A stretch of DNA of 64,000 nucleotides. Origin: Mercurialis annua. Taxonomy: Eukaryota > Streptophyta > Magnoliopsida > Malpighiales > Euphorbiaceae. Below the pieces are notes generated by a model. The model saw only the letters and a list, made by a program, of their open reading frames with translations. It did not search any database and was not told the DNA's origin. Positions 34,201 through 48,081 of the stretch are shown here, piece after piece. Position numbers and translations under genes: made by a program. The stretch's first letter is position 1, and the number at the start of each line of letters is the position of its first letter. The stretch lies in NCBI RefSeq assembly GCF_937616625.2, contig NC_065575.1, positions 30,007,001 through 30,071,000 on the forward strand. The letters run 5' to 3'.

Positions 34201-34651
34201 GTTTGGCTTCAATCGCTTAAGAGGTGAAATGTTCGGTTTTGTTTCTAAACGTTTGTAAATGTTTGGCTTAAATCGTTAAAAAGGTCAAATGTTTGGATTT
34301 GTTTCGAAACTTTTTAAACGTTTGGATTTGTTTCGTAGAGATTGTAAACGTTTGGCTTAAATTGCTAAAAAGATGAAACGTTTGGTTTTGTTTCGCAACG
34401 TTTGTATACGTTTAGTTTAAATTGTTAAATTGGCGAAACATTTGGATTTATTTCGTAACATTTGTAAACGTTTGGATTCGTTTCTTAACGTTTTAAACGT
34501 TTTGCTTAAATCGTTAAAAAAGGGAAACGTTTGGCTTAAATCGCTAAAAAGGTGAAATGTTTGGATTTGTTTCATAACGTTTGTAAACGTTTGGCTTAAA
34601 TCGCCAAAAGGGTAAACGTTTGGATTTATTTCGTAATGTTCTTAAACGTTT

Positions 34652-35658
34652 GGCTTAAGTCGCTAAAAAGGTGAAACGTTTGGATTTGTTTCGTATCATT
34701 TTAAATGTTTGGATCGGTTTCATAACGTTTTAAACGTTTGGCTTAAATCCCTAAAATGGAGAAACATTTAGATCTGTTTCGTAATGTTTGTAAATGTTTG
34801 GCTTAAATCGCTAAAAAGGTGAAACGTCTGGATTTGTTTTGAAACGTTCGTAAACGATTGGCTTGATCATTAAAAAGGTGAAACGTCTGGATTTGTTTCG
34901 TAACATTCGTAAACGTTTCGCTTAAATCGCTACAAGGGTGAAATGTTTTGATTGGTTTCGTAACGTTTTTAATGTTTGGCTTCAATCGCTAAAAAGGTGA
35001 AACGTTTGGATTTGTTTCTTAACGTTTATAACATTTGGCTTAAATCGCTAAAATGTGGACTGTTTGGATTTGTTACATAACGTTTGTGAACGTTTAGCTT
35101 AAATTGCTAAGAATGGGAAACACTTGGATTTGTTTCGTAACATTTGTAAACTTTTGGCTTAAGTCGCTAAAAAGGTGAAACGTTTGGATTTGTTTCGTAT
35201 CATTTTAAACGTTTGGATCGGTTTCATAACGTTTTAAACGTTTGGCTTAAATCCCTAAAATGGAGAAACATTTAGATCTGTTTCGTAATGTTTGTAAATG
35301 TTTGGCTTAAATTGCTAAAAGGTGAAACGTCTGGATTTGTTTTCAAACGTTCGTAAACGATTGGCTTGATCATTAAAAAGGTGAAACGTCTGGATTTGTT
35401 TCGTAACGTTCGTTAACGTTTCGCTTAAATCGCTACAAGGGTGAAATGTTTTGATTGGTTTCGTAACGTTTTTAATGTTTGGCTTCAATCGCTAAAAAGG
35501 TGAAACGTTTGGATTTGTTTCTTAACGTTTATAACATTTGGCTTAAATCGCTAAAATGTGGACTGTTTGGATTTGTTACATAACGTTTGTGAACGTTTAG
35601 CTTAAATTGCTAAGAATGGGAAACACCTGGATTTGTTTCGTAACATTTGTAAACTTTT
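34652..35658. repeat. 504-bp tandem duplication inside the HOR block
   Basis: Two copies (34652-35155 and 35156-35658) share private variants: TTAAATCCCTAAAATGGAG, ATTTAGATCTG, GGCTTGATCATT and TGTGGACTGTTTGG. The join, GTAAACTTTTGGCTT|AAGTCGC, is a chimaeric monomer, as expected from unequal crossing-over. Confidence 0.85.
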
Positions 35659-38600
35659 GGCTTAAATTGCTAAAAAGGTGAAACATTTGGATTTTTTTGC
35701 AACGTTTGGCTTAAATCGCTAAAAAGGTGAAACGTTTGGATTTGTTTCGTAACGTTTTAAACGTTTGGATTGGTTTTGTAACGTTTTAAACGTTTGGATT
35801 TGTTTCTTAACATTTAAACGTTTGGCTTGAATTGCTAAAAACGGGAAATCTTTGGATTTGTTCAGTAACGTTTTAAACGTTTGGATTGGTTTCGTAAGGT
35901 TTTAAACGTTTGACTTAAATCGCTAAAAAGGTGACACGTTTGGTTTTGTTTCGTAATGTTTGTAAATGTTTGGCTTCAATTGCTTAAGAGGTGAAATGTT
36001 CGGTTTTGTTTCTTAACGTTTGTAAACGTTTGGCTTAAATCGCTAAAAATGTGAAATGTTTGGATTTGTTTCGAAACTTTTTAAACGTTTGGATTTGTTT
36101 CGTAACGTTTTAAACTTTTCGCTTAAATCGCTAAAAATGTGAAACATTTGGATTTGTTTTGTAAAGAATGTAAACGTTTGGCTTAAATTACTAAAAAGAT
36201 GAAACGTTTGGTTTTGTTTCGCAACGTTTGTATACGTTTGGCTTAAATTGTTAAATAGGCGAAACATTTGGATTTGTTTCGTAACATTTGTAAACGTTTG
36301 GATTCGTTTCGTAACGTTTTAAACGTTTTGCTTAAATCGCTAAAAAGGGGAAACGTTTGGCTTAAATCGCTAAAAAGGTGAAAGGGTTTGAATTTGTTTC
36401 ATAACGTTTGCAAACGTTTGGCTTAAATCGCCAAAAGGGTAAACATTTGGATTTATTTCGTAATGTTCTTAAAAGTTTGGCTTAAGTCGCTAAAAAGGTG
36501 AAACGTTTGGATTTGTTTCGTATCATTTTAAACGTTTGGATCGGTTTCGTAACGTTTTAAACGTTTGGCTTAAATCACTAAAAAGGTGAAACATTTAGAT
36601 TTGTTTCGTAATGTTTGTAAATGTTTGTCTTAAATCGCTAAAAAGGTGAAATGTTTAGATTTGTTACGTAACCTTTGTAAATGTGTGGCTTAAATTGCTA
36701 AAAGGTGAAATGTTTGGATTTGTTTTGAAACGTTCGTAAACGTTTGGCTTAAATCATTAAAAAGGTGAAACATCTGGATTTGTTTCGTAACGTTCGTAAA
36801 CGTTTCGCTTAAATCGCTACAAGGGTGAAAAGTTTTGATTGGTTTCGTAACGTTTTTAATGTTTGGCTTCAATCGCTAAAAAGGTGAAACGTTTGGATTT
36901 GTTTCTTGACGTTTATAACATTAGCTTAAATCGCTAAAATGTGAAACGTTTGGATTTGTTTCATAACGTTTGTGAACGTTTAGCTCAAATTCCTAAGAAT
37001 GGGAAACACTTGGATTTGTTTCGTAACATTTGTAAACTTTTGGCTTAAATCGCTAAAAAGGTGAAACATTTGGATTTTTTTGTAACGTTTGGCTTAAATC
37101 GCTAAAAGGGTGAAACGTTTGGATTTGTTTAGTAACGTTTTAAACGTTTGGATTGGTTTCGTAAGGTTTTAAACGTTTGACTTAAATCGCTAAAAAGGTG
37201 ACACGTTTGGTTTTGTTTCGTAATGTTTGTAAATGTTTGGCTTCAATTGCTTAAGAGGGGAAACGTTCGATTTTGTTTCTTAACGTTTGTAAACGTTTGG
37301 CTTAAATCGCTAAAAATGTGAAATGTTTGGATTTGTTTCGAAACTTTTTAAACGTTTGGATTGGTTTCGTAACGTTTTAAACTTTTCGCTTAAATCGCTA
37401 AAAATGTGAAACATTTGGATTTGTTTTGTAGAGATTGTAAACGTTTGGCTTAAATTGCTAAAAAGATGAAACGTTTGGTTTTGTTTCGCAACGTTTGTAT
37501 ACGTTTGGTTTAAATTGTTAAATAGGCGAAACATTTGGATTTGTTTCGTAACATTTGTAAACGTTTGGATTCGTTTCGTTACGTTTTAAACGTTTTGCTT
37601 AAATCGCTAAAAAGGGGAAATGTTTGGCCTAAATCGCTAAAAAGGTGAAATGTTTGAATTTGTTTCATAACGTTTGCAAACGTTTGGCTTAAATCGCCAA
37701 AAGGGTAAACGTTTGGATTTATTTCGTAATGTTCTTAAACGTTTGGCTTAAGTCGCTAAATAGGTGAAACGTTTGGATTTGTTTCCTATCATTTTAAACG
37801 TTTGGATCGGTTTCGTAACGTTTTAAACGTTTGGCTTAAATCACTAAAAAGGCGAAACATTTAGATTTGTTTCGTAATGTTTGTAAATGTTTGGCTTAAA
37901 TCGCTAAAAAGGTGAAACGTTTAGATTTGTTACGTAACCTTTGTAAATGTTTGGCTTAAATTGCTAAAAGGTGAAATGTTTGGATTTGTTTTAAAACGTT
38001 CGTAAACGTTTGGCTTGAATCATTAAAATGGTGAAACGTCTGGATTTGTTTCGTAATGTTCGTAAACGTTTCGCTTAAATCGCTACAAGGGTGAAAAGTT
38101 TTGATTGGTTTCGTAACGTTTTTAATGTTTGGCTTCAATCGCTAAAAAGGTGAAACGTTTGGATTTGTTTCTTAACGTTTATAACGTTTGGCTTAAATCG
38201 CTGAAATGTGCAACGTTTGAATTTGTTTCATAACTTTTGTGAACGTTTAGTGTAAATTGCTAAGAATGGGAAACACTTGGATTTGTTTCGTAACATTTGT
38301 AAACGTTTTGCTTAAATCGCTAAAAAGGTGAAACATTTGGATTTTTTTTGTAACGTTTGGCTTAAATTGCTAAAAAGGTGAAACGTTTGGATTTGTTTCG
38401 TAACGTTTTAAACGTTTGGATTGGTTTCTTAACGTTTTAAACGTTTGGATTTGTTTCTTAACATTTTTAAACGTTTGGCTTAAATTGCTAATAACGGGAA
38501 ATCTTTTGATTTGTTTAGTAACGTTTTATACTTTTGGATTGGTTTCGTAACGTTTTAAACGTTTGACTTAAATCGCTAAAAAGGTGACACGTTTGGTTTT

Positions 38601-41600
38601 GTTTTGTAATGTTTGTAAATGTTTGGCTTCAATCGCTTAAGAGGTGAAACGTTCGGTTTTGTTTCTAAACGTTTTTAAACGTTTGGCTTAAATCGCTAAA
38701 AATGTGAAATGTTTAGATTTATTTCGAAACTTTTTAAACATTTGGATTTGTTTCGTAACGTTTTAAACTTTTCGCTTAAATCGCTAAAAATGTGAAACAT
38801 TTGGATTTGTTTTGTAAAGATTGTAAACGTTTGGCTTAAATTGCTAAAAAGATGAAACGTTTGGTTTTGTTTCTCAACGTTTGTATACGTTTGGTTTAAA
38901 TTGTTAAACAGGCGAAACATTTGGATTCATTTCGTAACATTTGTAAACGTTTGGATTCGTTTCTTAACGTTTTAAACGTTTTTCTTAAATCGCTAAAAAG
39001 GGGAAACGTTTGGCTTAAATCGCTAAAAAGGTGAAATGTTTGGATTTGTTTCATAACGTTTGTAAATGTTTGGCTTAAATCGCCAAAAGGGCAAACGTTT
39101 GGATTTATTTCGTAATGTTCTTAAACGTTTGGCTTAAGTCGCTAAAAAGGGGAAACGTTTGGATTTGTTTCGTATCATTTTAAACGTTTAGATTTGTTAC
39201 GTAACCTTTGTAAATGTTTGGCTTAAATTGCTAAAAGGTGAAATGTTTGGATTTGTTTTGAAACGTTCGTAAACGTTTGGCTTAAATCATTAAAAAGGTG
39301 AAACGTCTGGATTTGTTTCGTAACGTTCGTAAACGTTTTGCTTAAATCGCTACAAGGGTGAAAAGTTTTGATTGGTTTCGTAACGTTTTTAATGTTTGGC
39401 TTCAATCGCTAAAAAGGTGAAACGTTTGGATTTGTTTCTTAACGTTTATAACCTTTGGCTTAAATCGCTAAAATGTGAAACGTTTGGATTTGTTTCATAA
39501 CGTTTGTGAACGTTTAGCTTAAATTGCTAAGAATGGGAAACACTTGGATTTGTTTCGTAACATTTGTAAACTTTTGGCTTAAATTGCTAAAAAGGTGAAA
39601 CATTTTGATTTTTTTTGTAACGTTTGGCTTAAATCGCTAAAAAGGTGAAACGTTTGGATTTGTTTCGTAACGTTTTAAACGTTTGGATTGGTTTCGTAAC
39701 GTTTTAAACGTTTGGATTTGTTTCTTAACATTTTTAAATGTTTGGCTTAAATTGCTAAAAACGGGAAATCTTTGGATTTGTTTAGTAACGTTTTAAACGT
39801 TTGGATTGGTTTCGTAACGTTTTAAACGTTTGACTTAAATAGCTAAAAAGGTGACACGTTTGGTTTTGTTTCGTAATGTTTGTAAATGTTTGGCTTCAAT
39901 CGCTTAAGAGGTGAAACGTTCGGTTTTGTTTCTTAACGTTTTTAAACGTTTGGCTTAAATCGCTAAAAATGTGAAATGTTTGGATTTGTTTTGAAACTTT
40001 TTAAACGTTTGGATTTGTTTCGTAACGTTTTAAACTTTTCGCTTAAATCGCTAAAAATGTGAAACATTTGGATTTGTTTTGTAAAGATTGTAAACGTTTG
40101 GCTTAAATTGATAAAAAGATGAAACGTTTGGTTTTGTTTCGCAACGTTTGTATACGTTTGGCATAAATTGTTAAATAGGCGAAACATTTGGATTTGTTTC
40201 GTAACATTTGTAAACGTTTGGATTCGTTTCGTAACGTTTTAAACGTTTTGCTTAAATCGCTAAAAAGGGGAAATGTTTGGCCTAAATCGCTAAAAAAGTG
40301 AAATGTTTGAATTTGTTTCATAACGTTTGCAAACGTTTGGCTTAAATCGCCAAAAGGGTAAACGTTTGGATTTATTTCGTAAAGTTCTTTAACGTTTGGC
40401 TTAAGTCGCTAAAAAGGTGAAACGTTTGGATTTGTTTCCTATCATTTTAAACGTTTGGATCAGTTTCGTAACGTTTTAAACGTTTGGCTTAAATCACTAA
40501 AAAGGCGAAACATTTAAATTTGTTTCGTAATGTTTGTAAATGTTTGGCTTAAATCGCTAAAAAGGTGAAACGTTTAGATTTGTTACGTAACCTTTGTAAA
40601 TGTTTGGCTTAAATTGCTAAAAGGTGAAATGTTTGGATTTGTTTTGAAACGTTCGTAAACGTTTGGCTTGAATCATTAAAAAGGTGAAACGTCTGGATTT
40701 GTTTCGTAATGTTCGTAAACGTTTCGCTTAAATCGCTACAAGGGTGAAAAGTTTTGATTGGTTTCGTAACGTTTTTAATGTTTTGCTTCAATCGCTAAAA
40801 AGGTGAAACGTTTGGATTTGTTTCTTAACGTTTATAACGTTTGGCTTAAATCGCTAAAATGTGCAACGTTTGGATTTGTTTCATAACGTTTGTGAACGTT
40901 TAGCTTAAATTGCTAAGAATGGGAAACACTTGGATTTGTTTCGTAACATTTGTAAACTTTTGGCTTAAATCGCTAAAAAGGTGAAACATTTAAATTTTTT
41001 TGTAACGGTTGGCTTAAATCGCTAAAAAGGTGAAACGTTTGGATTTGTTTCGTAACGTTTTAAACGTTTGGATTGGTTTCGCAACGTTTTAAACGTTTTG
41101 ATTTGTTTCTTAACATTTTTAAACGTTTGGCTTAAATTGCTAAAAAGGGGAAATCTTTTGATTTGTTTAGTAACGTTTTATACGTTTGGATTGGTTTCGT
41201 AACGTTTTAAACGTTTGACTTAAATCGCTAAAAAGGTGACACGTTTGGTTTTGTTTCGTAATGTTTGTAAATGTTTGGCTTCAATCGCTTAAGAGGTGAA
41301 ACGTTCGGTTTTGTTTCTTAACGTTTTTAAACGTTTGGCTTAAATCGCTAAAAATGTCAAATGTTTGGATTTGTTTCGAAACTTTTTAAACGTTTGGATT
41401 TGTTTCGTAACGTTTTAAACTTTTCGCTTAAATCGCTAAAAATGTGAAACATTTGGATTTGTTTTGTAAAGATTGTAAACGTTTGGCTTAAATTGATAAA
41501 AAGATGAAACGTTTGGTTTTGTTTCGCAACGTTTGTATACGTTTGGCTTAAATTGTTAAATAGGCGAAACATTTGGATTTGTTTCGTAACATTTGTAAAC

Positions 41601-44600
41601 GTTTGGATTCGTTTCGTAACGTTTTAAACGTTTTGCTTAAATCGCTAAAAAGGGGAAATGTTTGGCCTAAATCGCTAAAAAGGTGAAATGTTTGAATTTG
41701 TTTCATAACGTTTGCAAACGTTTGGCTTAAATCGCCAAAAGGGTAAACGTTTGGATTTATTTCGTAATGTTCTTAAACGTTTGGCTTAAGTCGCTAAAAA
41801 GGTGAAACGTTTGGATTTGTTTCCTATCATTTTAAACGTTTGGATCGGTTTCGTAACGTTTTAAACGTTTGGCTTAAATCACTAAAAAGGCGAAACATTT
41901 AGATTTGTTTCGTAATGTTTGTAAATGTTTGGCTTAAATCGCTAAAAAGGTGAAACGTTTAGATTTGTTACGTAACCTTTGTAAATGTTTGGCTTAAATT
42001 GCTAAAAGGTGAAATGTTTGGATTTGTTTTGAAACGTTCGTAAACGTTTGGCTTGAATCATTAAAAAGGTGAAACGTCTGGATTTGTTTCGTAATGTTCG
42101 TAAACGTTTCGCTTAAATCGCTACAAGGGTGAAAAGTTTTGATTGGTTTCGTAACGTTTTTAATGTTTTGCTTCAATCGCTAAAAAGGTGAAACGTTTGG
42201 ATTTGTTTCTTAACGTTTATAACGTTTGGCTTAAATCGCTAAAATGTGCAACGTTTGAATTTGTTTCATAACGTTTGTGAACGTTTAGCTTAAATTGCTA
42301 AGAATGGGAAACACTTGGATTTGTTTCGTAACATTTGTAAACTTTTGGCTTAAATCGCTAAAAAGGTGAAACATTTGGATTTTTTTGTAACGGTTGGCTT
42401 AAATCGCTAAAAAGGTGAAACGTTTGGATTTGTTTCGTAACGTTTTAAACGTTTGGATTGGTTTTGTAACGTTTTAAACGTTTGGATTTGTTTCTTAACA
42501 TTTTTAAACGTTTGGCTTAAATTGCTAAAAACGGGAAATCTTTTGATTTGTTTAGTAACGTTTTATACGTTTGGATTGGTTTCGTAACGTTATAAACGTT
42601 TGACTTAAATCGCTAAAAAGGTGACACGTTTGGTTTTGTTTCGTAATTTTTGTAAATGTTTGGCTTCAATCGCTTAAGAGGTGAAACGTTCGGTTTTGTT
42701 TCTTAACGTTTTTAAACATTTGGCTTAAATCGCTAAAAATGTGAAATGTTTGGATTTGTTTCGAAACTTTTTAAACGTTTGGATTTGTTTCGTAACGTTT
42801 TAAACTTTTCGCTTAAATCGCTAAAAATGTGAAACATTTGGATTTGTTTTGTAAAGATTGTAAACGTTTGGCTTAAATTGATAAAAAAGATGAAACGTTT
42901 GGTTTTGTTTCGCAACGTTTGTATACGTTTGGCTTAAATTGTTAAATAGGCGAAACATTTGGATTTGTTTCGTAACATTTGTAAACGTTTGGATTCGTTT
43001 CGTAACGTTTTAAACGTTTTGCTTAAATCGCTAAAAAGGGGAAATGTTTGGCCTAAATCGCTAAAAAGGTGAAATGTTTGAATTTGTTTCATAACGTTTG
43101 CAAACGTTTGGCTTAAATCGGCAAAAGGGTAAACGTTTGGATTTATTTCGTAATGTTCTTAAAAGTTTGGCTTAAGTCGCTAAAAAGGTGAAACGTTTGG
43201 ATTTGTTTCCTATCATTTTAAATGTTTGGATCGGTTTCGTAACGTTTTAAACGTTTGGCTTAAATCACTAAAAAGGCGAAACATTTAGATTTGTTTCGTA
43301 ATGTTTGTAAATGTTTCGCTTAAATCGCTAAAAATGTGAAACGTTTAGATTTGTTACGTAACCTTTGTAAATGTTTGGCTTAAATTGCTAAAAGGTGAAA
43401 TGTTTGGATTTGTTTTGAAACGTTCGTAAACGTTTGGCTTGAATCACTAAAACGGTGAAACGTCTGGATTTGTTTCGTAACGTTTTTAATGTTTTGCTTC
43501 AATCGCTAAAAAGGTGAAACGTTTGGATTTGTTTCTTAACGTTTATAACGTTTGACTTAAATCGCTAAAATGTGCAACGTTTGGATTTGTTTCATAACTT
43601 TTGTGAACGTTTAGCTTAAATTGCTAAGAATGGGAAACACTTGGATTTGTTTCGTAACATTTGTAAACTTTTGGCTTAAATCGCTAAAAAGGTGAAACAT
43701 TTGGATTTTTTTGTAACGTTTGGCTTAAATCGCTAAAAAGGTGAAACGTTTGGATTTGTTTCGTAACGTTTTAAACGTTTGGATTGGTTTCGTAACTTTT
43801 TAAACGTTTGGATTTGTTTCTTAACATTTTTAAACGTTTGACTTAAATTGCTAAAAACGGGAAATATTTGGATTTGTTTAGTAACGTTTTAAACGTTTGA
43901 ATTGGTTTCGTAAGGTTTTAAACGTTTGACTTAAATCGCTAAAAAGGTGACACGTTTGGTTTTGTTTCGTAATGTTTGTAAATGTGTGGATTCAATTGCT
44001 TAAGAGGTGAAACGTTCGGTTTTGTTTCTTAACGTTTGTAAACGTTTGGCTTAAATCGATAAAAATGTGAAATGTTTGGATTTGTTTCGAAACTTTTTAA
44101 ACGTTTGGATTTGTTTCGTAACGTTTTAAACTTTTCGCTTAAATCGCTAAAAATGTGAAACATTTGGATTTGTTTTGTAAAGATTGTAAACGTTTGGCTT
44201 AAATTGCTAAAAAGATGAAACGTTTGGTTTTGTTTCGCAACGTTTGTATACGTTTGGCTTAAATTGTTAAATAGGCGAAACATTTGGATTTGTTTCGTAA
44301 CATTTGTAAACGTTTGGATTCGTTTCTTAACGTTTTAAACGTTTTGCTTAAATCGCTAAAAAGGGGAAACGTTTGGCTTAAATCGCTAAAAAGGTGAAAT
44401 GTTTGAATTTGTTTCATAACGTTTGCAAACGTTTGGCTTAAATCGCCAAAAGGGTAAACGTTTGGATTTATTTCGTAATGATCTTAAACGTTTGGCTTAA
44501 GTCGCTAAAAAGGTGAAACGTTTGGATTTGTTTCGTATCATTTTAAACGTTTGGATCGGTTTCGTAACGTTTTAAACATTTGGCTTAAATCACTAAAAAG

Positions 44601-44708
44601 GTGAAACATTTAGATTTGTTTCGTAATGTTTGTAAATGTTTGGCTTAAATCGCTAAAAAGGTGAAACGTTTAGATTTGTTACGTGACCTTTGTAAATGTT
44701 TGGCTTAA

Positions 44709-45540
44709 ATTGCTAAAAGGTGAAATGTTTGGATTTGTTTTGAAACGTTCGTAAACGTTTGGCTTAAATCATTAAAAAGGTGAAACGTCTGGATTTGTTT
44801 CGTAACGTTCGTAAACGTTTCGCTTAAATCGCTACAAGGGTGAAAAGTTTTGATTGGTTTCGTAACGTTTTTAATGTTTGGCTTCAATCGCTAAAAAGGT
44901 GAAACGTTTGGATTTGTTTCTTAACGTTTATAACGTTTGGCTTAAATCGTAAAAATGTGAAACGTTTGGATTTGTTTCATAACGTTTGTGAATGTTTAGC
45001 TTAAATTGCTATGAATGGGAAACACTTGGATTTGTTTCGTAACATTTGTAAACTTTTGGCTTAAATCGCTAAAAAGGTGAAACGTTTAGATTTGTTACGT
45101 AACCTTTGTAAATGTTTGGCTTAAATTGCTAAAAGGTGAAATGTTTGGATTTGTTTTGAAACGTTCGTAAACGATTGGCTTGATCATTAAAAAGGTGAAA
45201 CGTCTGGATTTGTTTCGTAATGTTCGTAAACGTTTCGCTTAAATCGCTACAAGGGTGAAAAGTTTTGATTCGTTTCGTAACGTTGTTTAATGTTTTGCTT
45301 CAATCGCTAAAAAGGTGAAACGTTTGGATTTGTTTTTTAACGTTTATAACGTTTGGCTTAAATCGCTAAAATGTGCAACGTTTGGATTTGTTTCATAACG
45401 TTTGTGAACGTTTAGCGTAAATTGCTAAGAATGGGAAACACTTGGATTTGTTTCGTAACATTTGTAAACGTTTTGCTTAAATCGCTAAAAAGGTGAAACA
45501 TTTGGATTTTTTTGTAACGTTTGGCTTAAATCGCTAAAAA
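44709..45540. repeat. 416-bp short HOR variant
   Basis: Two HOR markers lie only 416 bp apart (44709 and 45125). After GTAAACTTTTGGCTTAAATC the sequence jumps back to TTTAGATTTGTTACG (45065 on), duplicating the marker, CGTCTGG and CTACAAGGGTG monomers before the normal order continues. Confidence 0.75.
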
Positions 45541-48081
45541 GGTGAAACGTTTGGATTTGTTTCGTAACGTTTTAAACGTTTGGATTGGTTTCGTAACGTT
45601 TTAAACGTTTGGATTTGTTTCTTAACATTTTTAAACGTTTGGCTTAAATTGCTAAAAACGGGAAATCTTTTGATTTGTTTAGTAACGTTTTATACTTTTG
45701 GATTGGTTTCGTAACATTTTAAACGTTTGACTTAAATCGCTAAAAAGGTGACACGTTTGGTTTTGTTTCGTAATGTTTGTAAATGTTTGGCTTCAATCGC
45801 TTAAGAGGTGAAACGTTCGGTTTTGTTTCTTAACGTTTTTAAACGTTTGGCTTAAATCGCTAAAAATGTCAAATGTTTGGATTTGTTTCGAAATTTTTTA
45901 AACGTTTGGATTTGTTTCGTAACGTTTTAAACTTTTCGCTTAAATCGCTAAAAATGTGAAAAATTTGGATTTGTTTTGTAAAGATTCTAAACGTTTGGCT
46001 TAAATTGCTAAAAGATGAAACGTTTGGTTTTGTTTCGCAACGTTTGTATACGTTTGGCTTAAATTGTTAAATAGGCGAAACATTTGGATTTGTTTCGTAA
46101 CATTTGTAAACGTTTGGACTCGTTTCGTAACGTTTTAAACGTTTTGCTTAAATCGCTAAAAAGGGGAAACGTCTGACTTAAATCGCTAAAAAGGTGAAAT
46201 GTTTGGATTTGTTTCATAACGTTTGTAAACGTTTGGCTTAAATCGCCAAAAGGGTAAACGTTTGGATTTATTTCGTAATGTTCTTAAACGTTTGGCTTAA
46301 GTCGCTAAAAAGGTGAAACGTTTGGATTTGTTTCATATCATTTTAAATGTTTGGATCGGTTTCGTAATGTTTTAGACGTTTGGCTTAAATCACTAAAAAG
46401 GTGAAACATTTAGATTTGTTTCGTAATGTTTGTAAATGTTTGGCTTAAATCGCTAAAAAGGTGAAACATTTAGATTTGTTACGTAACCTTTGTAAATGTC
46501 TGACTTAAATTGCTAAAAGGTGAAATGTTTGGATTTGTTTTGAAACATTCTTAAACGTTTGGCTTAAATCATTAAAAAGGTGAAACGTCTGGATTTGTTT
46601 CGTAACGTTCGTAAACGTTTCGCTTAAATCGCTACAAGGGTAAAAAGTTTTGATTGGTTTCGTAACGTTTTTAATGTTTGGCTTCAATCGCTAAAAAGTG
46701 AAACGTTTGGATTTGTTTCTTAACGTGTATAACGTTTGGCTTAAATCGCTAAAATGTGCAACGTTTGGATTTGTTTCATATCGTTTGTGAACGTTTAGCT
46801 TAAATTGCTAAGAATGGGAAACACTTGGATTTGTTTCGCAACATTTGTAAACTTTTGGCTTATATCGCTAAAAAGGTGAAACATTTGGATTTTTTTTGTA
46901 ATGTTTGGCTTAAATCGCTAAAAAGGTGAAACGTTTGGATTTGTTTCGTAACATTTTAAACGTTTGGATTGGTTTCGTAACTTTTTAAACGTTTGGATTT
47001 GTTTCTTAACATTTTTAAACGTTTGACTTAAATTGCTAAAAACGGGAAATATTTGGATTTGTTTAGTAACGTTTTAAACGTTTGGATTGGTTTCGTAAGG
47101 TTTTAAACGTTTGACTTAAATCGCTAAAAAGGTGACACGTTTGGTTTTGTTTCGTAATGTTTGTAAATGTTTGGCTTCAATCGCTTAAGAGGTGAAACGT
47201 TCGGTTTTGTTTCTTAACGTTTTTAAACGTTTGGCTTAAATCGATAAAAATGTGAAATGTTTGGATTTGTTTCGAAACTTTTTAAACGTTTGGATTTGTT
47301 TCGTATCGTTTTAAACTTTTTGCTTAAATCGCTAAAAATGTGAAACATTTGGATTTGTTTTGTAAAGATTGTAAACGTTTGGCTTAAATTGCTAAAAAGA
47401 TGAAACATTTGGTTTTGTTTCGCAACGTTTGTATACGTTTGGCTTAAATTGTTAAATAGGCAAAACATTTGGATTTGTTTCGTAACATTTGTAAACGTTT
47501 GGATTCGTTTTGTAACATTTTAAACGTTTTGCTTAAATCGCTAAAAAGGGGAAACGTTTGGCTTAAATCGCTAAAAAGGTGAAATGTTTGAATTTGTTTC
47601 ATAACGTTTGCAAACGTTTGGCTTAAATCGCCAAAAGGGTAAACGTTTGGATTTATTTCGTAATGTTCTTAAACGTTTGGCTTACGTCGCTAAAAAGGTG
47701 AAACGTTTGGATTTGTTTCGTATCATTTTAAACGTTTGGATCGGTTTCGTAACGTTTTAAACATTTGGCTTAAATCACTAAAAGGGGAAACATTTAGATT
47801 TGTTTCGTAATGTTTGTAAATGTTTGGCTTAAATCGCTAAAAAGGTGAAACGTTTAGATTTGTTACGTGACCTTTGTAAATGTTTGGCTTAAATTGCTAA
47901 AAGGTGAAATGTTTGGATTTGTTTTGAAACGTTCGTAAACGTTTGGCTTAAATCATTAAAAAGGTGAAACGTCTGGATTTGTTTCGTAACATTCGTAAAC
48001 GTTTCGCTTAAATCGCTACAAGGGTGAAAAGATTTGATTGGTTTCGTAACGTTTTTAATGTTTGGCTTCAATCGCTAAAAA

